10,429 nucleotides of DNA from Alphaproteobacteria bacterium (lineage in GTDB: Bacteria; Pseudomonadota; Alphaproteobacteria; Rhodobacterales; Rhodobacteraceae), in contig JAJRRX010000234.1 in the NCBI GenBank assembly GCA_024279075.1, positions 1 to 10,429 on the forward strand, read 5' to 3'. This document shows positions 6,963 to 10,429 of the stretch, one piece after another. How positions within the stretch are numbered: the stretch's first letter is position 1; every line of letters begins with the position of its first letter. The notes under the pieces are model-generated. The model was not told the DNA's origin. It saw only the letters and a list, made by a program, of their open reading frames with translations, and searched no databases. Position numbers and translations under genes: made by a program.

Positions 6963-7429
6963 CTCGGCACCCGTTGCATGGTCAGGCTCGCGCAGCCGCC
7001 CATGGTGGGCGTGCCGGTGAGGAAATCCTGCGTGATTACAAATTGTAACCCCGTCGCGTTAAAGCGCGTCGGTTGCTCTATCCAATCCCTCGCTCTAAGG
7101 CTTATAGCCGCTACACCAACCCCCGCAATCGAGGCCTCGCCGCTGACATAATACACCCCGAGCTGCGCTGCAGGGTTGGCCACTGTTGCCGAAAATGACA
7201 CAATCCCCTGCATATCCCGATTGCCCGCGCCGGTGGCTGGCCCGCTATCCTCCAGCATCAGGCTCACCGCCATCTCACCGGTTTCACTACAAAAGAACGT
7301 GCCGTAATATGTGCCCTCAACAGAGGCGATGGCCTCGGCTGTCGGGGCCTCCTGACTATAAACCGCGCTCCCGATTGCGAGATTTACAGTCAATGCCAAT
7401 GGTAGAAATAACAGATTTTCTTTTTTCAT
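6959..7429 (-). CDS. Small secreted protein of unknown function
   Basis: I do not recognise a named family. The 156-residue product starts with a clear signal peptide (MKKENLLFLPLALTVNLAIGSAVYS), likely cut after residue 25, so it should be exported. The mature part is rich in Gly and in alternating hydrophobic residues, suggesting beta strands. It begins GTYYGTFFC and ends GGCASLTMQR, so its only two Cys residues (47 and 146) could form a disulphide closing the domain. WIEQP in the middle also looks conserved in type. The ATG at 7429 was chosen because GAGGAAGGG lies just upstream and the signal peptide starts there; the longer frame to 7489 adds 20 unlikely residues. It lies on the opposite strand between mtnA and sorC. 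Its link to sugar metabolism is unclear and it may be a bystander. Confidence 0.72.
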   Translation of the reverse strand: MKKENLLFLPLALTVNLAIGSAVYSQEAPTAEAIASVEGTYYGTFFCSETGEMAVSLMLEDSGPATGAGNRDMQGIVSFSATVANPAAQLGVYYVSGEASIAGVGVAAISLRARDWIEQPTRFNATGLQFVITQDFLTGTPTMGGCASLTMQRVPS

Positions 7430-7607
7430 GTTTAGCCCTTCCTCAAACACCCCGCTATGATTGCACAAATAGGCCGGAAAACAAGCCATAGCTCCAAGGC
7501 CGCCAATACCCGCAGCTCTGGTGCGGCGCGTCTAGCTTCGCTTTGCTCGAGAATGGCGCGGGCACGATCTTGCCAAGTAATTCAGCGCCAGACGCGCCGC
7601 GATGGTC
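7430..7607. other. Intergenic region between sorC and the secreted-protein gene
   Basis: Both flanking genes are on the minus strand. The 178 bp hold a long inverted repeat next to the end of sorC (7523-7600) and must also carry the promoter of the secreted-protein gene, if it has its own, between about 7430 and 7522. I could not pick out convincing -35 and -10 boxes. No further gene is supported here. Confidence 0.5.
7523..7600 (-). repeat. Long-range 14-bp stem downstream of sorC, containing repeat copy 2
   Basis: In the sorC transcript, GCGGCGCGTCTGGC (7600-7587) can pair with GCTAGACGCGCCGC (7536-7523) over all 14 positions, with one G-U wobble; on the + strand that position would be an A/C mismatch. 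The loop is 50 nt. The structure begins 7 bp after the sorC stop codon. The 3' arm with one extra base (7537-7523) is identical to the 15-bp repeat at 300-314. There is no T-tract, so this is a 3'-end structure rather than a standard intrinsic terminator. Confidence 0.5.
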
Positions 7608-8576
7608 TTACCCTGCCGCCAACATTCCACGCGCGGTTTCGGCGCTGGTTACTACGTGGGTTACATACCCCCCCGCGATGGCGGCCAGCATCGGCACCAC
7701 TTTGTCCACGCCGTCTGACACCAGCAGCCCCATATCAAGGCCTTGCAGCTTGTCCAGCGTCACCCCGATCATCCGGTCATCCAACGGGCCAGCAATGGCT
7801 TCGCCTAAAGCATTGATAAAGCGCCCACAGAGCACACCTGTAGCGCCGTGCGCCACATACCACGCGAGGTCCTCCGCTGTGGCCACGCCGGAGCCAACAA
7901 TATGGCTATCCGGGTCAATCGACCCCGCCGCGAATATCGCTTTATTACAGTGGCTCAGCGCTTCCAACTGGCTATGAATAATCGGCTCATCCCGCAGACG
8001 CTGGGCAAGTGCGGGGTCACTCAGCACCGCTGGTGCATGCAGGTTAATGCACTTTGCGCCAAGGTTTTGCGCCATATGGGCCGAGCAAATTTCAGCCGTA
8101 AAGCCATAGGGCGTGGCCATCGAGCCAACCAGTTGCGACACCGTCACGTCCTTAAGCCGCGTTTGGTCCAGCGCCTCTGCCACCTCATAAACCGTGCGCC
8201 CCCATGCAACGCCAAGCCGGTCCCCCGCGCCCAGCAGGCTCGGCAGCCACTCAGCCGCCCCCCGCGCCACCCGCAGCAGCGTGCCTTCAGCAGAATTGCC
8301 ATTTGGCACCACAAAGGCCGCTTGCAGACCAAAGCGCTCGCGTAGGTCCTCGGCCAGTTGGTGGCCACTAAACACCTCGGGAGCAAGGCTGATGCGGATG
8401 TAGCCCTTCTCGCGCGCCTCCTGCAGATAGTTCACCACCGTTGCCCGAGAGACCTCCAGCCGCTTGGCGATCTCGGCTTGGTTCAAGCCATCATGGTAAT
8501 ACATCCACGCAGCCTCAATCACGATGCTCTCACCACTCACCTGCGCGGTGTTGCGTCTGCGGGTCATAACAGCCAT
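7608..8576 (-). CDS. SorC/DeoR-type sugar-binding transcriptional regulator
   Basis: The 322-residue protein has an N-terminal helix-turn-helix (about residues 18-62; core LNQAEIAKRLEVSRATVVNYLQ) followed by the sugar-binding domain of the SorC family. The latter is recognised by RFGLQAAFVVP, LGVAWGRTVYEVAEAL, VSQLVGSMA, the glycine-rich VGSGVAT, and a C-terminal GYVTHVVTSAETA. Such regulators bind a phosphorylated sugar and then release or alter their DNA binding. The start at 8576 is supported by AAGGAG five bases upstream. The gene diverges from the aldolase gene across 89 bp that contains TTTGTCAAAAACTAT, nearly identical to a site upstream of mtnK. It is therefore likely to be autoregulated and to control the ABC operon, mtnKA and the aldolase. 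The likely effector is one of the phosphorylated intermediates of this pathway. Confidence 0.92.
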   Translation of the reverse strand: MAVMTRRRNTAQVSGESIVIEAAWMYYHDGLNQAEIAKRLEVSRATVVNYLQEAREKGYIRISLAPEVFSGHQLAEDLRERFGLQAAFVVPNGNSAEGTLLRVARGAAEWLPSLLGAGDRLGVAWGRTVYEVAEALDQTRLKDVTVSQLVGSMATPYGFTAEICSAHMAQNLGAKCINLHAPAVLSDPALAQRLRDEPIIHSQLEALSHCNKAIFAAGSIDPDSHIVGSGVATAEDLAWYVAHGATGVLCGRFINALGEAIAGPLDDRMIGVTLDKLQGLDMGLLVSDGVDKVVPMLAAIAGGYVTHVVTSAETARGMLAAG

Positions 8577-8665
8577 ATCAGCTCCTTTTTATTTATTTGA
8601 CACTATGTGCTGACATTTGTCAAAAACTATGCTTAAAGAGGGCAACTTTAAGAAAGGGTATAGGC
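8577..8665. promoter_or_regulatory. Divergent promoter region of sorC and the aldolase gene, with candidate operator
   Basis: TGACATTTGTCA (8611-8622) is an exact inverted repeat (TGACA/TGTCA, two-base centre), and it overlaps TTTGTCAAAAACTAT (8616-8630), a 14/15 match to 4547-4561. A further TTTGACACTAT lies at 8596-8606. On the minus strand a candidate sorC promoter is TTGACA (8623-8618), 17 bases, then TCAAAT (8600-8595); the operator covers its -35 box, which would give autoregulation. No strong + strand promoter toward the aldolase stands out. Confidence 0.6.
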
Positions 8666-10429
8666 ATGGTCCTTAACAGATGGAACGACGATGAGGCAAA
8701 GAAATTCATGGATGCGGCGGGGGCGGACCCTGCCGACCGTGAGCTGGCACTGCGGGTTTACACCTCGCGGCTAATCGGTGGTGACCTTAATTTGGTGCTG
8801 CATGGCGGCGGGAATACCTCCTGCAAGCTGGAGCGGCCCGATATTTTTGGCAACGCTGAAGAGGTGCTGCACGTTAAGGGGTCTGGCTGGGATCTGGGCG
8901 TGATCGAGGCGGCTGGCCTGCCCGGTGTGCGCCTTGAGCCGCTGCTGAAACTGCGGGCGCTGGATGCCCTTTCTGACGAGGACATGGTCAACCTGCAACG
9001 GGCAAACTTGCTCGATAGCACCTCGCCGAACCCCTCGGTAGAGACCCTGCTGCACGCCTTCCTACCGCATAAATATGTAGATCACACCCACGCCTCGGCC
9101 ATGCTGGCCTTGGCCGACCTGCCCAATGTAGAAGTGGTGGTGAAAGAGATTTTCGGCGAGCGCCTCGTGTGTGTGCCCTTCATCATGCCCGGCTTTGAAT
9201 TGGCCAAAGTCGCCGCCGAAGTCTATGATGCCAACCCCGATGTCGAAGGCCTGATCCTGATCAACCACGGCCATTTTGCCTTTGGTGACAGCGCCAAGGA
9301 AAGCTATGATCGGCTAATCGCCCACACCAACGAGGTGGAAGCATGGCTGGAAAAAACCGGCGGGCTGGTGCCTGCTGAGGCTGTTGGGCGCTCTGAGGAG
9401 ATGGAAGCCAAAGCGGCGGGGATTTTGCCGATGCTGCGTGGGATTATTGGTGATCGGAATGCCGATTTCGCCGGAAATCGCGACGTCCCGATGCCGGTGA
9501 TGAACCTGCGCACGGGGGCCAATGTGCAAGACTTTATCGCGCGCGATGATCTGGCTACGCTCAGCCGCCGCGGGGTGGCCACGCCAGACCACGTGATTCG
9601 CACCAAGAATTATCCGGTATTGCTGACGCAGGATATTCTGGACGGGGGCCGTGAGGCCGTGGCCAAAGCGGTGGATGATTACATCGCGGAATACACCGAG
9701 TATTTCGATACCAACAACGCCCGCCTTGGCGGCGTAAAAACCATGCTCGCGCCCACGCCCAACCTCGCGTGGATCGAGGGCGTCGGCGTGGTTGGCATTT
9801 CTGCCAATGGAAAAGCGGCCTCAGCAGCCAGTGACCTTGCCGCGCAAAACATGAACGTGATGACCAATGGCGAGGCCTGCGGCGGCTTCCATCCGGTTAG
9901 CCCCGAGCAGCTGTTTGACATGGAATACTGGTCGCTTGAGCAAGCCAAGCTGGGCAAAGGCAAACCGCCTGCCATGCAGGGCCGCGTGGTGATGATCACC
10001 GGCGGTGGCGGGGCCATCGGGCTGGCCACGGCTGAGGCTTTTGCCGCACTCGGGGCCAATATTTTCATTGTCGACCTTGAGCAAAAAGCGCTGGATGCGG
10101 CGCTGAAAACCCTTGGCGCAGGCCATAGTGGCATTGCGCTGGATATTACGGCAGAGGGGGCGGCTGTCAAAGCCACCGACGCCTGCATCCGCGCTTTTGG
10201 CGGGCTTGATATTCTGGTCTCCAACGCGGGGGCCGCATGGACAGGCGAACTCATCGACCTGCCCATTGATACCCTGCGCAAGAGTTTCGAGCTGAATTTC
10301 TTCGCCCATCATACCTTCGCCAAAGCCGCCGCCAATCTGTTCAAAGAGCAGGGCCGTGGTGGCCAAATCCTGATCAATGTCAGCAAGCAAGCGGTAAACC
10401 CGGGCAAAGGCTTCGGCGCTTACGGCATC
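8666..10429 (+). CDS. Bifunctional class II aldolase / short-chain dehydrogenase (RhaD-ADH type), 3' end outside window
   Basis: The frame is open for 588 codons from ATG 8666 to the window edge; family members of this fusion run to roughly 690 residues. The N-terminal half is a zinc-dependent class II aldolase: GGGNTS for phosphate binding, metal ligands in HTH (140-142) and a third in NHGHFAFG (His201 or His203). These enzymes split a ketose-1-phosphate into dihydroxyacetone phosphate and an aldehyde. The C-terminal half is a short-chain dehydrogenase with the NAD-binding TGGGGAIG (445-452), SNAG (519-522), catalytic Ser573 and probable catalytic Tyr586, two residues before the cut. It would oxidise the aldehyde released by the first half. 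Known homologues are annotated as rhamnulose-1-phosphate aldolase/lactaldehyde dehydrogenase. Beside mtnK and mtnA the likelier substrate is a 5-modified ribulose-1-phosphate. The gene is divergent from sorC; a weak GAAAGGG (8652-8658) precedes the start. Confidence 0.9.
   Translation, partial: MVLNRWNDDEAKKFMDAAGADPADRELALRVYTSRLIGGDLNLVLHGGGNTSCKLERPDIFGNAEEVLHVKGSGWDLGVIEAAGLPGVRLEPLLKLRALDALSDEDMVNLQRANLLDSTSPNPSVETLLHAFLPHKYVDHTHASAMLALADLPNVEVVVKEIFGERLVCVPFIMPGFELAKVAAEVYDANPDVEGLILINHGHFAFGDSAKESYDRLIAHTNEVEAWLEKTGGLVPAEAVGRSEEMEAKAAGILPMLRGIIGDRNADFAGNRDVPMPVMNLRTGANVQDFIARDDLATLSRRGVATPDHVIRTKNYPVLLTQDILDGGREAVAKAVDDYIAEYTEYFDTNNARLGGVKTMLAPTPNLAWIEGVGVVGISANGKAASAASDLAAQNMNVMTNGEACGGFHPVSPEQLFDMEYWSLEQAKLGKGKPPAMQGRVVMITGGGGAIGLATAEAFAALGANIFIVDLEQKALDAALKTLGAGHSGIALDITAEGAAVKATDACIRAFGGLDILVSNAGAAWTGELIDLPIDTLRKSFELNFFAHHTFAKAAANLFKEQGRGGQILINVSKQAVNPGKGFGAYGI

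Noticed and set aside
1..10429. Mobile elements, CRISPR arrays, tRNA or rRNA genes
   Set aside because: No transposase or integrase motif, no regularly spaced direct repeats and no recognisable tRNA or rRNA sequence was seen.

Overview
The window looks like chromosomal DNA of an alphaproteobacterium, most likely a Rhodobacterales member. This rests on GC-rich codon use, Alphaproteobacteria-like protein sequences and the MtnK-MtnA pairing; no database search was possible.

Layout. A CDP-alcohol phosphatidyltransferase C-terminus enters from the left on the + strand (2-214). It converges on a four-gene minus-strand operon: sugar ABC ATPase (4505-2991), permease (3001-1973), periplasmic sugar-binding protein (1938-889) and a FucU/RbsD-family mutarotase (828-388). 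A strong intrinsic terminator lies between the binding-protein gene and fucU. Diverging from the ATPase gene, mtnK (4609-5865) and mtnA (5862-6962) run rightward with a 4-nt overlap. Two minus-strand genes follow: a small secreted protein of unknown function (7429-6959), whose stop codon overlaps that of mtnA, and a SorC/DeoR-type sugar-responsive regulator (8576-7608). Diverging from the regulator is a large bifunctional class II aldolase/short-chain dehydrogenase gene (from 8666), cut by the window end near its catalytic Tyr.

How the genes fit together. The set reads as one catabolic module. The ABC transporter imports a free sugar, the mutarotase speeds anomer or ring-form exchange, and MtnK phosphorylates C1. 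MtnA isomerises the aldose-1-phosphate to a ketose-1-phosphate. The aldolase domain splits it into dihydroxyacetone phosphate plus an aldehyde, which the fused dehydrogenase domain oxidises. The best guess for the substrate is a 5-deoxypentose such as 5-deoxyribose or 5-methylthioribose taken up from outside. No nucleosidase/phosphorylase (mtnN/mtnP) and no methionine-salvage genes (mtnB, C, D) are visible. A near-identical 15-bp sequence (14/15) sits in both divergent intergenic regions and is the best candidate for the SorC operator joining the parts into one regulon.

Other signals are a 15-bp repeat found downstream of two genes in gene-sense orientation (part of a 14-bp stem after sorC), and a perfect 9-bp hairpin in the convergent region at the left.
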